From DAHUXT01 sp036273675 (GTDB lineage Bacteria > Chloroflexota > Ktedonobacteria > Ktedonobacterales > JADMIN01): 64,000 bases of DNA. The position numbers and the translations under genes are program-made. The DNA is taken from assembly GCA_036273675.1 (NCBI GenBank), contig DASUHD010000110.1:1-64000 (forward strand). Direction: 5' to 3'. The notes beneath the pieces were generated by a model. It had not been told where the DNA came from. It did not search any database and was given only the letters and a program-made list of their open reading frames with translations. This document shows positions 27,149 through 36,115 of this stretch, piece by piece. Every line of letters starts with the position of its first letter. The stretch's first letter is position 1.

Positions 27149-29545
27149 TCAGCGGAGGAACTGACGCGCGCGTCTGAGCCCGCGCAGCAAGACATTCGGC
27201 GCGGACCGCACACGGCGGACGATGACCGGAGTGATCGAGCCGCGAATCTCCTCGTACAGGCGCGGCGCCTGGTCGAGCGCGTCCAGATCGATCTCACCGC
27301 TCCACCGCTCGCGGCTGTAGAGGTCGGTCAACTCGTGGATATTCGCCTGTTGGTCCGGGAGTACCACCGCCAACTGTTCGGCATACTCCTTCGGTGTTTG
27401 AGCGCGTGAGGGAGGGGCGCCAGCCCAACCTCCCAGCCGCGCGACCCGTGCCAGCGCGCCCGCCGCGGGAGCCAGACCACGGAATTTCATCCGCCACCAG
27501 AAGAGGAAGCCGATGATCGCCAGCAAGATGAGCAGGATCACCACACTCATGCCCAGGCCAACGCGCACGACGGCGGAGTTCTGCGGGGCGTTCGGGTTCC
27601 CATTGCCAATAGTGGGATCGGTGAATCCGTTACCGTGGCCACCACCCGGAGGAGTTGCGACTGTCCCTGTACCATTGGGGTTGGGCGTGGTACCTGGGGC
27701 AATGTTCTGCGCGCGGAAGAACTTATTGAACGAGGCAGTTGGCTCGAAGTTGACCCACCCGTACTTCCCAAAGTAGATCTGCGTCCACATGTGCGCCTGC
27801 GTTCCGCGCACTACAAAATTGCTATGGTCCTGGTCATATGTCCCATTCGTGAAGCCGAGGGCGACACGGGTCGGCATCCCCAGCGAGCGTGCCATCATCG
27901 CCATCGCCGATGCGAAGAAGGTGCAGAAGCCCTTCTTGGTCTGTAAGAACCAGGCGATAGCGTCCTGATCGGCAGGCGGGTCAGGGTTGGTTGTGCTGTA
28001 GGTAAAGCCAGCGCGCAGGTAGTTCTCCAGATGCTCGGCCGCATCGTACATGGAGTTTGTGCCTTTGGTAGCCTGTAACGCAACCTGTTTGACATACGGG
28101 TCGATATGATCGCTCGATGGCAGATACAGGAGCATCACGTTAGAGGGATACACGGCCGGGTCAGGATTACTCAAATCAGGATACGGTACCTGCGAGAGTT
28201 GGTCGACAGTCGCCGTGGAGACATAGCCTTCCGCGATGTACTGATCACCGGCCTGCAAGGGGTTGTCTGCCTGCCAGATAGTCCCTTGAGCGGCGTCGCC
28301 ACGGGTCGTGTACGTAGTATTTACGCTGAAACGGGCCGCCTCAGCGCCAGGGGCGAACAGGTAGCTCTCCCCGCCCTGTGGAACGTTGTCGAAGGTGATC
28401 GCATACGTGTCTATCTTTGTATCAGCCGAGGAGGCAGGCATGAGTTGATTCGCGCGTGCGGTTCGTTGCTGCCCAATCGTTGACGACCAACTGGCGACTC
28501 CATCATAGGAGTCATAGGTCTCCGTGATCAGATATTGCGAACCGTCGTCGGCAGGATGAGGAAGCGTGTAGTGCAATATCTTCGTGTTGGGCAGATTCAC
28601 GGTTCCGCGCAGGCGAAGCGAGGTATCAAAGAAATTGATGCCCCCAGCTCCGGGGCCAGTCCCCACAACACCCGCGAAGACCTGCGCGAATTTGGCTTGG
28701 AGTGAGGTCAGCGGATTCTTCGGTGAGGCAGCCCACTCCTGAAGTTGCGCGTTCGCCTGGCCAACCGGTAAGAGATACGCCACCAACAACACCGCTACGG
28801 CAAAGATTGCCCCAGCCTGCATAAAGTCCCAGCCGAGATCGGGCGAGAAGCGAAGACCGCGCGCCTTCCACTGGCGGATATTTTCGGCCAGCGTGAACCG
28901 CACGAGCAGCAGCAGCGCGACGAGCAGAAAGAGCAGCAGAAAGATGAGCTTATCAGCCGTGGCCCAGTTCAGATTGATGAGCAACACCACGCCGTTCGCT
29001 AGTACCGCCAGCCATGGCCGACGGGTACGAAGCACCAGCCAGACGGTGATATAGGCGAGCAGAAACGTCAGAATCCCCAGGAAGAGCAGGAAGACCGTGT
29101 TGTCGCTGCTCTGCCCCCCGCTCACAATCGCGCGTTGGAACCAGTTGCTCGTATGTTGGAGGAGCAAGAGACGGTTGCCGTTGAGCACAGCATCGGCTGT
29201 CTGGAGGAAGGCGAATACAATGCCCAGACAGACGGCAACGGTATGGACTAGCACGCCGGGCAGCCGTCCCTGCTGCACGGAGAGATATCCCAGCAGCAGC
29301 CCGAGGCTGGTCGTCGCGGTCAGGATGTACATGCCAGGCGCCCAGGGCGGCGTAACACTCTCGATACTGAAGACGGTGATATAGACCGAGAGCGCCAGCA
29401 GAATGACCGTAAACCAGCCATCCTCCGGGAGGAGTCGCAGCCAGGGCGCACGCGGCGCGAGCGGGCGGCGCGCGTTTGGCATGTTCTGCACTGCCGGCGC
29501 ATCGTCCATGTGCTGCGGCGAGGCTGTTTGCGTAGTGGTCTCCAT
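27149..29545 (-). CDS. TgpA-like transglutaminase-domain membrane protein
   Basis: A 798-residue protein. The N-terminal third holds seven or more membrane helices (the DUF3488/TgpA N region). An outside part carries a transglutaminase core with Cys near 541 (KKGFCTFFASAMAMMARSLG), His near 584 (TQAHMWTQIYF) and an acidic residue in NFEPTASF. One more helix (LGMSVVILLILLAIIGFLFWW) precedes a cytoplasmic DUF4129-like tail. Proteins like this are encoded with MoxR and DUF58 partners in many bacteria, but their substrate is not established. The third catalytic residue is Glu rather than the more usual Asp. Last gene of the moxR operon. Confidence 0.88.
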   Translation of the reverse strand: METTTQTASPQHMDDAPAVQNMPNARRPLAPRAPWLRLLPEDGWFTVILLALSVYITVFSIESVTPPWAPGMYILTATTSLGLLLGYLSVQQGRLPGVLVHTVAVCLGIVFAFLQTADAVLNGNRLLLLQHTSNWFQRAIVSGGQSSDNTVFLLFLGILTFLLAYITVWLVLRTRRPWLAVLANGVVLLINLNWATADKLIFLLLFLLVALLLLVRFTLAENIRQWKARGLRFSPDLGWDFMQAGAIFAVAVLLVAYLLPVGQANAQLQEWAASPKNPLTSLQAKFAQVFAGVVGTGPGAGGINFFDTSLRLRGTVNLPNTKILHYTLPHPADDGSQYLITETYDSYDGVASWSSTIGQQRTARANQLMPASSADTKIDTYAITFDNVPQGGESYLFAPGAEAARFSVNTTYTTRGDAAQGTIWQADNPLQAGDQYIAEGYVSTATVDQLSQVPYPDLSNPDPAVYPSNVMLLYLPSSDHIDPYVKQVALQATKGTNSMYDAAEHLENYLRAGFTYSTTNPDPPADQDAIAWFLQTKKGFCTFFASAMAMMARSLGMPTRVALGFTNGTYDQDHSNFVVRGTQAHMWTQIYFGKYGWVNFEPTASFNKFFRAQNIAPGTTPNPNGTGTVATPPGGGHGNGFTDPTIGNGNPNAPQNSAVVRVGLGMSVVILLILLAIIGFLFWWRMKFRGLAPAAGALARVARLGGWAGAPPSRAQTPKEYAEQLAVVLPDQQANIHELTDLYSRERWSGEIDLDALDQAPRLYEEIRGSITPVIVRRVRSAPNVLLRGLRRARQFLR

Positions 29546-29589
29546 AGCAATCGCTCCGTTTCGCGGAGAATAGTGGGAACGGACAGATA

Positions 29590-30786
29590 TTAGCGCGGAC
29601 CCTGCTCTAGGACATGCACCAACGGATCGCCGCGCTGCACCGGAATGACCGGCACCCCCGCCGCAACCAGCATGTCGCGCGTGCGGGCGTTGCCGCCAAG
29701 CCGCTCATCGAACGACTGTGGGTCCATCAGGATGACTAATGGTCGGACTCCGCGCCGCTGCAAGTGATGTAATGCCTGCGGCCAGTCCAGTTCGGTCGAA
29801 GGCGTAATAACAACTAGAACCGTGTTGCGCGCCAGGCGCGTCTCCTGCACGGCAAGCGCCTCCGCCAGCGAGACTCGTCGTGTGGCATGGGCAATCGCGA
29901 GCAACTCAAGCACCCGGTCAAGCTGGCGCTCGCCGCGATCCAGCGCCAACCCAGACTCCGCCGTGCCATTGACCTGCAAGCCGACGGACAACTCCTGATG
30001 GCGCAGCAGGTATGCCGAAATGCTGGCGGCGATGGTCACACCATATTCTTCGGTCGAGCTATCGCCTTCGCCCGCCTGGGCTTCGCGGTCGAGGTCGAGC
30101 AAGACGACGACATCAATGGTAGGATCGAGGTCGAACTCTTTCACCATAAACTGGCTGAGTCTGGCGGTGCTCGGCCAGTGAATGCGTGTGAGCGCATCGC
30201 CCGGCACATAGTTGCGCACCGTCACGACATTGGTCGTTGTCTGCTGTGACCGCTGCGCCCCGCGCCCGCGCCCCGGCATCAGCCCCGGCACCAGTTCGAA
30301 GTGTGAGAGCGGCAGCGTCGGCGGCAAGACAAGCAGTTGATGTTCAGGGGCCAGAACCAGTTCACGTCGGAACAGTCCCAGCGGATCGCCGGTGGTGGCA
30401 GTCACCGGGCCGAGAGTGAAGCGTCCGCGTCGGCGGCACACCGTCTTGGCGCGCCACGCGATGCGCTGATGTGGGCCGACGCTCGACACATAGCCCGCGT
30501 GATGGCCGGGGAGGGTTGAACCATCGGAGACCTGAATCCACAGCTTGGGGATCACCGAGTGGTTTTCGAGCGTGAGGCTCTCCTCGACACGCTCGCCCAC
30601 CTGCGCCCGTCCACCGAGCGCGGACCGCGCGAACGTGATGCCACGCACACTCAACGCCAGCCAGACGACTGAGAGAATCAGCGCGCTCAACAGCGCATAG
30701 GTGAGCACCCAGAACGGTTGCCATCCTATACCGACCCCTAGGACGAAGGTCACCGCGATCAAGAGAATCAGTTGCCAGGGGCGCAT
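29590..30786 (-). CDS. DUF58 protein with von Willebrand-like domain
   Basis: A 398-residue protein. Two membrane helices lie at the N-terminus, then a beta-rich region, then the DUF58 signature VRNYVPGDALTRIHWPSTARLSQFMVKEF and a von Willebrand A-like fold with the metal-site start VVVLLDLD. Standard partner of MoxR ATPases and TgpA-type proteins. ATG with AGGAAGG upstream. It lies 29 bases after the moxR gene and 44 bases before tgpA; spacing and order match the conserved three-gene operon. Confidence 0.9.
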   Translation of the reverse strand: MRPWQLILLIAVTFVLGVGIGWQPFWVLTYALLSALILSVVWLALSVRGITFARSALGGRAQVGERVEESLTLENHSVIPKLWIQVSDGSTLPGHHAGYVSSVGPHQRIAWRAKTVCRRRGRFTLGPVTATTGDPLGLFRRELVLAPEHQLLVLPPTLPLSHFELVPGLMPGRGRGAQRSQQTTTNVVTVRNYVPGDALTRIHWPSTARLSQFMVKEFDLDPTIDVVVLLDLDREAQAGEGDSSTEEYGVTIAASISAYLLRHQELSVGLQVNGTAESGLALDRGERQLDRVLELLAIAHATRRVSLAEALAVQETRLARNTVLVVITPSTELDWPQALHHLQRRGVRPLVILMDPQSFDERLGGNARTRDMLVAAGVPVIPVQRGDPLVHVLEQGPR

Positions 30787-30815
30787 ATGCCCATGCCTTC
30801 CTAAGTCACCCGCTC

Positions 30816-31808
30816 TTATCGGCGGCCATTGAGCGATCCAGGGCCACCAGGCACCGGCACCAGCCCGAGCGCCTCGTCGAGTACGGCGGTGGGGGTCACG
30901 CCGCGTACACGGGCCGCGGGAGCAATGATGAGACGGTGGCTGAGCGCGGGCCTGACGAGCGCTTTGACATCGTCGGGCGTCACATAATCGCGTCCCTTGA
31001 GCGCGGCGTACGCCTGGGAGCCACGGAAGAGCGCGAGCGATCCGCGCGGGCTGGAGCCGAGATAGACGTGCTGATGCTGCCGGGTGGCGGTCACCAGCGA
31101 AACGATATATTCACGAATCTCCTGATCGACTCGCACCTCGCGGATTTGCCGCTGCATCGCAGTCAACTCATCGGCGCTCAGGATCTGGCCAAGCGAGTCA
31201 ATTGGATGGACGCGCTGCTGGCGGTCGAGGATGGTCACCTCATCGGCGGGCGCCGGATACCCGAGGCTGATGTTGAGCATGAAGCGGTCGAGCTGCGCCT
31301 CTGGCAGCGGGAAGGTGCCTTCATATTCGATGGGGTTCTGGGTCGCCATGACGAGGAACGGATCGGGCAGCAGATGCGTCTCGCCATCGACGGTAATCTG
31401 GCCCTCTTCCATCGCCTCCAGGAGCGCCGACTGCGTCTTAGGAGTCGCGCGGTTGATCTCGTCGGCGAGGACGAACTGGCTCATGATTGGCCCGGCGCGG
31501 AACTCGAATTCACCAGTGCGCTGGTTGAACATCGAAACACCCGTCACGTCGCTCGGAAGGAGGTCGGGCGTAAACTGAATGCGCTTGAAGGTACAGCCAA
31601 TGGAGCGAGCGATGGCTTTCGTCAGCACGGTTTTGCCGACCCCAGGCACATCTTCGATCAGCACATGTCCGCGGCAGATCACTGCGATGAGCGTCAGATG
31701 CACGGCGTCGTGCTTACCAACGATGACCTTTTCGACATTCGCGATGACGCGCTGTGTGGCATCGCTGATGTCCGCCACAGACAAAGTGGGACGATCTTCC
31801 AGTTTCAC
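30816..31808 (-). CDS. MoxR-family AAA+ ATPase
   Basis: A 330-residue AAA+ ATPase. Walker A is DVPGVGKT (residues 53-60), Walker B FVLADEINRATPKTQ (near 115), sensor 1 MATQNP, and the arginine-finger and lid region reads LPEAQLDRF. MoxR proteins are chaperone-like ATPases that activate metal-containing or membrane partners; here the partners should be the DUF58 and TgpA proteins. I use GTG at 31808. The open frame reaches 31937 but its first 43 residues do not fit the family, and no strong ribosome binding site marks either start. It is the first gene of the operon. Confidence 0.9.
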   Translation of the reverse strand: MKLEDRPTLSVADISDATQRVIANVEKVIVGKHDAVHLTLIAVICRGHVLIEDVPGVGKTVLTKAIARSIGCTFKRIQFTPDLLPSDVTGVSMFNQRTGEFEFRAGPIMSQFVLADEINRATPKTQSALLEAMEEGQITVDGETHLLPDPFLVMATQNPIEYEGTFPLPEAQLDRFMLNISLGYPAPADEVTILDRQQRVHPIDSLGQILSADELTAMQRQIREVRVDQEIREYIVSLVTATRQHQHVYLGSSPRGSLALFRGSQAYAALKGRDYVTPDDVKALVRPALSHRLIIAPAARVRGVTPTAVLDEALGLVPVPGGPGSLNGRR

Positions 31809-32290
31809 GCCTGTTCGCGGCCTCTGCGACTGGCGAACGCTCGATTTGGTCCACCAGACAGGTGATGCAGGCCGCACTCCTTTCTGAACACTCGCTCTAC
31901 GCGCTGGCGGATGATTTCGCCAGGCATTGCCACGCACGCGATAGACTCGCGCTCGTTACTGCGTCATCCATGAAAAGGCCGCACCGACCTTTATCCTCTA
32001 ATTTTCCGTCAAACGGGTCGCTGGCGTCAAATCTCTCAGTATGCCGATCCAATCGTCGCCAGATGGTCGAGCGACGACTGTGTCATCGCCCTTTGTGCAT
32101 CTCTGACGAATAGACGCAGTTATCCTTTACGGATGTTCCCGGGCGGCCCAAGTGCATACTCTGGGCCACATCTTGCCAGCGCTAGAGCTTGTATCATGGC
32201 GCCATCTCAGGCGATAATACCAGGCAGAAGGCTGGACCGCTGGCATATTCATGAATACGTACGAGATGTACACCGGTAAAGGCAAGCCCA
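31809..32290. other. 482-base intergenic region between moxR and M24 peptidase genes
   Basis: No gene supported. The only structured element noticed is a perfect 12-base palindrome TATTCATGAATA at 32246-32257, about 35 bases before the peptidase start, which could be an operator. Its function is unknown. Confidence 0.4.
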
Positions 32291-33484
32291 ATGAGCAGAG
32301 TTGATGAGCTTCAGGAGACACTGCGCGCCCAACACCTGGATGGCTGGCTCTTCTTCGACTTTCGCCACTCCAACGCGGTGGCGCTGCGCGTGTTAGGACT
32401 TTCACCGCACGCGTTCTTCTCGCGTCGCTGGATGTATTATGTACCGTCCAGCGGCGTCCCGACAAAGTTGGTAAGCTCCGTCGAGTCGCATGTGCTCTCA
32501 AGCCTGCCGGGTGAGACGCTGATCTACCGCTCGTGGCAGGAGTACCGGCAGATGCTGGCGCGGATGCTGGCGGGCGCGACGCAGGTCGCCATGGAGTACG
32601 TTCCAGACAATGCCATCCCGTATGTCTCGCTGGTGGACGCGGGTACGGTTGAGCTGGTTCGTGGGATTGGGCCAGCGGTCGTCTCGTCCGCTGATTTCGT
32701 TCAGCGTTTCGAGGCGGTGCTGACACCAGCGCAGGTAGAGTCGCATCGTGTCGCCGGTCGAGCGCTGATGGAATCGCTCGACCGGTTACTGCCGTGGCTG
32801 CGCGAGCAGCTTATCAGCGATACAGTGGTGACCGAGCTGAGCGTGCAGCGGGAGTTCGCCAATCTGATGCGCGACGCCGGGCTGGCCGTCCCGGCGGAGG
32901 AGAAGCCGCTAGTCGCCGTCAACGGCAACGCCGCCAATCCGCACTACAGTCCGACCGCAGAGCACCATGCGATTCTGCGCAAGGGCGATCTGCTGCTGCT
33001 CGATTTCAGCGCGCCGCTCGTGGGTGACGACACGATCTTTGCCGACTATACCTGGATGGTCTATCTGGGGGAACGTGTCCCAGACAGAATCGCGGCGCTC
33101 TTCACTATCCTGAAGGATGCCCGCGACACCGGCATCGAGCTGCTCAGGCAGCGCTTCGAAGCGGGGCAGCGAATCGAGGGCTATGAGGTGGATGACGCGG
33201 TGCGTGGGGTCATCACCGCCGCTGGCTACGGCGACGCGTTTGTCCACCGGACGGGACACAACATCGGTACGCGCGTACATGGCAACGGCGCTCATCTGGA
33301 TAACCTGGAAACGCACGATACACGCCCGCTGCTCGCCAATACCTGCACGAGCATGGAGCCTGGCATCTATCTCCCTAATGAAGGACTTGGTCTGCGCACC
33401 GAGGTGGATATCCTGCTGCTGCCCGATGGCATCGAGGTGACGGGTGAGCCGCGCCAGAACGAGGTCATCGCGCTGCTGGCGTAG
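32291..33484 (+). CDS. M24 family metallopeptidase (Xaa-Pro aminopeptidase-like)
   Basis: A 397-residue creatinase/aminopeptidase-fold peptidase. The N-terminal creatinase-like domain covers about 1-145. In the catalytic domain the five metal ligands fit Asp 238 (LLLLDFSAP), Asp 252 (IFADYTW), His 323 (HRTGHNIG), Glu 356 (TSMEPGIY) and Glu 371 (LRTEVD). It probably cleaves an N-terminal residue before proline in small peptides in the cytoplasm. The first metal segment is slightly unusual (DFSAP instead of DxG). ATG with AAAGG upstream. Convergent with the following phosphotransferase, 10 bases apart. Confidence 0.9.
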   Translation: MSRVDELQETLRAQHLDGWLFFDFRHSNAVALRVLGLSPHAFFSRRWMYYVPSSGVPTKLVSSVESHVLSSLPGETLIYRSWQEYRQMLARMLAGATQVAMEYVPDNAIPYVSLVDAGTVELVRGIGPAVVSSADFVQRFEAVLTPAQVESHRVAGRALMESLDRLLPWLREQLISDTVVTELSVQREFANLMRDAGLAVPAEEKPLVAVNGNAANPHYSPTAEHHAILRKGDLLLLDFSAPLVGDDTIFADYTWMVYLGERVPDRIAALFTILKDARDTGIELLRQRFEAGQRIEGYEVDDAVRGVITAAGYGDAFVHRTGHNIGTRVHGNGAHLDNLETHDTRPLLANTCTSMEPGIYLPNEGLGLRTEVDILLLPDGIEVTGEPRQNEVIALLA

Positions 33485-33494
33485 ACCTCAGTGG

Positions 33495-34595
33495 TCACGA
33501 TGCGCTTTCCCATGCCTGGGCGATGGTATCACGATAGCGGTCGAGCCAGAGCCAGAAGGTGTCAGCCCAGTGCAGCCGTGAGAGCGCATCTTCCTCCTCG
33601 CCGCTATGCTCGAAGTCGTCGGGGAATACGAGGTCTTCGGCGATGCCGTTGACGAAGATGATGGGGAAGACGAGCGCCAGCGCATCGGCGAGCAGCTGAG
33701 CCTCGCCCTCGGCTGGCGGGGCCTCGCGGCCATACGCGCCAAGGTAGCGGTGGACGCGCAGGATGTCCAACCCGTCGTCGACCAGTGGCAGGGTCGGGCT
33801 GAAGGCGTCATCCCAGCGCACGCCGGTGAAGTAGAGCAGACTGTAGGCCAGTTCCAGCAGGCGGGTGTCCCAGCGGGCGGCGTCGAAGTCGTAGATCGCG
33901 CTGACCTCAGACGCGCCGAACCGGAGATTGTGCGCCTGATAGTCGCCGTGGATATGGAGCTGGGGCGGCGCTGGCTCGACGGCGAGCGCGCTGGCGGCGG
34001 CCTCGCGCCGACCCTCGCATGCCTCGGCGACGCGGGTCAGGCCGCTCTTGACCGCGATGGCGGCATCTTGGTGTTCCGCCGCCTGCTGTATCAGGGCAAT
34101 GTACGAGCGCGCTAGACCATCAGCCGAACGCTCCTCGGGCCAGCGGTACGGCTGCCATTGAAAGCCTGCCGACGCCTGATGCAGCCTGCCGAGCATACGC
34201 GCTGCCGCCTCCAACTCCGCCTCGCCCGCGGCGTCTTCGGTGGCGAATTGCCGCCCATCCAGCCATTCCTGCACCTCGTAGATGCCGTTATCGGTAATGG
34301 CGTGTGTGGTCCCATCGGGCCGGGCAAGCAGTCCTGGCACGGGCAAACCGGCGTCCCGCAGATGCGCCATGAAGGCGTGGCGGAAGCGCAGATCGGCCTC
34401 GGTGAGTTCGGGCGACTGCCAGCGGACCAGATAGCGCCGCCCGTTCACCTCGACCACTGGCCGCAGGATTGTTCCACCCATCCCTGGCACAGCGCCGACG
34501 ACCCCCACATCGTTGGCCGAGAGTTCCCATGCCGCCAGGACCGTCTGCGCCTCCTCGCGCGCTTCGCTCAGATCGCCGTCCTCTAGCTGTATCAC
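33495..34595 (-). CDS. Aminoglycoside phosphotransferase/choline kinase-like enzyme
   Basis: A 366-residue small-molecule kinase of the APH fold. It has the ATP-site Lys region YLVRWQSPE, the hinge YEVQEWLDG, the catalytic loop LHIHGDYQAHNLRFG (H-G-D-x4-N near residue 215) and the metal motif IYDFDAA. Substrates in this family include homoserine, choline, methylthioribose and aminoglycosides; the sequence does not decide. The GTG at 34595 has GGGAGG six bases upstream and is preferred over the TTG at 34625. Divergent from the adenosine-deaminase gene. Confidence 0.85.
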   Translation of the reverse strand: MIQLEDGDLSEAREEAQTVLAAWELSANDVGVVGAVPGMGGTILRPVVEVNGRRYLVRWQSPELTEADLRFRHAFMAHLRDAGLPVPGLLARPDGTTHAITDNGIYEVQEWLDGRQFATEDAAGEAELEAAARMLGRLHQASAGFQWQPYRWPEERSADGLARSYIALIQQAAEHQDAAIAVKSGLTRVAEACEGRREAAASALAVEPAPPQLHIHGDYQAHNLRFGASEVSAIYDFDAARWDTRLLELAYSLLYFTGVRWDDAFSPTLPLVDDGLDILRVHRYLGAYGREAPPAEGEAQLLADALALVFPIIFVNGIAEDLVFPDDFEHSGEEEDALSRLHWADTFWLWLDRYRDTIAQAWESAS

Positions 34596-34687
34596 GCCAC
34601 GCCTCCCATGCAACGCACTGTGCAACGCACAAGCGCTCTCGCCTGTTTATCATACGATAGCGCGACGAGAAACGCGGCAGGGTGATG

Positions 34688-34696
34688 TGATACAAT
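34688..34696 (+). promoter_or_regulatory. Extended -10 promoter of the adenosine deaminase gene
   Basis: TGA followed by TACAAT (34691-34696) fits an extended -10. No clear -35 is seen. It would start transcription near 34703 and include the leader ORF and the 12-base repeat. Confidence 0.4.
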
Positions 34697-34722
34697 CTTT
34701 CAAATATTCAGCGCCATTCGGC

Positions 34723-34782
34723 ATGATTGGCATGAACGGAACCATGAACGGAACCATGAACGGAACGAGGAGGAGCGCGTGA
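34723..34782 (+). CDS. Possible 19-codon leader peptide overlapping the ADA start
   Basis: ATG at 34723 reads MIGMNGTMNGTMNGTRRSA and stops at a TGA that overlaps the GTG start of the deaminase (GTGA, four bases shared). Three in-frame repeats of four residues come from the 12-base tandem repeat. This arrangement fits translational coupling, but there is no independent proof that it is translated. Confidence 0.35.
   Translation: MIGMNGTMNGTMNGTRRSA
34731..34766 (+). repeat. Three tandem copies of a 12-base unit upstream of ADA
   Basis: CATGAACGGAAC is repeated three times exactly, each with an ATG in phase, ending just before the AGGAGG of the deaminase gene. Copy number could vary by slippage and change the spacing or the number of initiation sites. 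Confidence 0.8.
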
Positions 34783-35792
34783 CGCCGCCGAGCATTCGCA
34801 ACCAGCGACCAGAGATGGCAGAGTTACATGTGCATCTTGGCGGCGCGGTTGACCCGGCCATTATGTGGAGCATCGCCCATCAGCAGGGCATTCGGCTGCC
34901 AAGCAAAGACTACTGGCAGTTTGTCGAACTCATCACCGTCAGCTATCCCGATAAGGTGAACAACCTCGCCGAGTACGACCAGATCTTCCGCTGGACTGAG
35001 CTGATCCAGTCCAGCCCACTGGCCATCGAGCGCTCTGTCTATGAGGTGATCGGCGGGGCGTATCGCAAGTGCAACATCACCACGCTGGAGTTGCGCTTCA
35101 ATCCGATGAAGCGCAACCGCGAGGGCGAGCAAGACCTCGACCACATCATCTCCGCCGCCATTCGTGGGCAGGACCGTGCGCTGCTGGAATATCCGCAGGT
35201 GCGCTCCGGGCTGATTCTGATGATGGACCGCACGTTTCCGCTGGAACTCAACGCGATCATCGTGGAAAAGGCGCTGCGCTATCGTGGTCGCGGCATCATC
35301 GGCATTGATATCGCCGGGCCGCCCAACCCAGATTTCTCCTATCGTGCCCACGCCGACCTGGTGGAGCAGGCGCGCGACGCCGGGCTTGGCGTCACGATTC
35401 ACACCGGCGAGGAAGGGCGCGTTGAGGATATGTGGGAGGTGGTGGAGTATCTGCGGCCAGACCGTATCGGCCACGGCATCCTCTGCGTCTACGACGAGCG
35501 GCTGATGCGGCGTGTGGTGGAGGCGGGCATTGTGCTCGAAGTCTGCCCGACCTCGAATCTGCGCACCCGTGCGGTGCGGGATGTCGCGGAGGTGCGCCAC
35601 ATTATTGATACGCTGCGGGCGAACAGAGTGCCATTCACCATCAACACCGATGGCCCCGATATGCTGATGACGACGATCCTGAAGGAGTATCAGTTTCTGC
35701 TCCAGCAGGGCATCTTCACCGATGACGATCTGGCGCGGTGCAATCAGACCGCGCTCGCCGCGAGCTTTCTCAACCGAACGTGTCCGGTCTAG
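34779..35792 (+). CDS. Adenosine deaminase family amidohydrolase
   Basis: A 337-residue amidohydrolase. The zinc ligands are His 17 and His 19 (AELHVHLGG), His and Glu in IHTGEEG (near 208-211), the DRIGHG His, and Asp in NTDGPD (near 290). These fit adenosine/adenine/AMP deaminases of the ADA group, which turn adenosine into inosine in purine salvage; adenine or aminodeoxyfutalosine are other possible substrates. GTG start with GAGGAGG upstream. It ends about 60 bases before the promoter of the methionine operon. Confidence 0.85.
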   Translation: MTPPSIRNQRPEMAELHVHLGGAVDPAIMWSIAHQQGIRLPSKDYWQFVELITVSYPDKVNNLAEYDQIFRWTELIQSSPLAIERSVYEVIGGAYRKCNITTLELRFNPMKRNREGEQDLDHIISAAIRGQDRALLEYPQVRSGLILMMDRTFPLELNAIIVEKALRYRGRGIIGIDIAGPPNPDFSYRAHADLVEQARDAGLGVTIHTGEEGRVEDMWEVVEYLRPDRIGHGILCVYDERLMRRVVEAGIVLEVCPTSNLRTRAVRDVAEVRHIIDTLRANRVPFTINTDGPDMLMTTILKEYQFLLQQGIFTDDDLARCNQTALAASFLNRTCPV

Positions 35793-35851
35793 CAATTTCA
35801 TGCTACGGGCATCAATGTTGAGTAAGTTGAGTGTATTGATTGACATTGTCC

Positions 35852-35881
35852 TTGACAAGCGACTCATCGGTTCGTTACAAT
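35852..35881 (+). promoter_or_regulatory. Sigma-70 promoter of the methionine operon
   Basis: TTGACA (35852-35857), an 18-base spacer and TACAAT (35876-35881). The predicted transcript begins near 35888, about 23 bases before the SAM riboswitch. A second TTGACA lies at 35839-35844. Confidence 0.75.
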
Positions 35882-35910
35882 CTTGCCAACAACCGAATAG
35901 ATCGCGTTCG

Positions 35911-36022
35911 CTCTCATCAAGAGTGGCTGAGGGAAACGGCCCGAAGACGCCTGGCAACCCACCCGCATCGTCGCGGGGAAGGGTGCAAACTCCGGCGGAA
36001 CATGTATTCCGCGAGATGAGAG
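35911..36022 (+). ncRNA. SAM-I riboswitch
   Basis: A full S-box aptamer. The P1 stem pairs CTCTCATC (35911-35918) with GATGAGAG (36015-36022). Conserved core pieces are in the right order: ATCAAGAG, GCTGAGGGAAACGGCCCGAAG, GACGCC, GGCAACC, GGGTGCAAACTCC and a final GCGGAA...TTCCGC hairpin (P4). It binds S-adenosylmethionine and in other bacteria switches off methionine genes. Here it lies 480 bases upstream of metX, with a terminator-like hairpin and then a T-box between them. Confidence 0.92.
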
Positions 36023-36058
36023 GGACGGAAATACCGCGTGCTCGTCGCGCCTGTTGCC

Positions 36059-36095
36059 GCCCTCTCCATTTCATTACGGAGAGGGCGATTCTGTT
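36059..36095 (+). terminator. Terminator-like hairpin between riboswitch and T-box
   Basis: GCCCTCTCC (36059-36067) pairs perfectly with GGAGAGGGC (36078-36086) around a 10-base loop, followed by GATTCTGTT, a modest T-rich stretch. Its place right after the aptamer suggests it is the expression platform of the SAM-I riboswitch. No anti-terminator strand was traced in detail. Confidence 0.55.
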
Positions 36096-36115
36096 ACTCC
36101 GCCCAATCCCCTTCG

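Noticed and set aside
31862..32113. An 83-codon plus-strand frame upstream of the M24 peptidase gene.
   Set aside because: No ribosome binding site, Arg/Ser/Cys-rich random composition and no motif.
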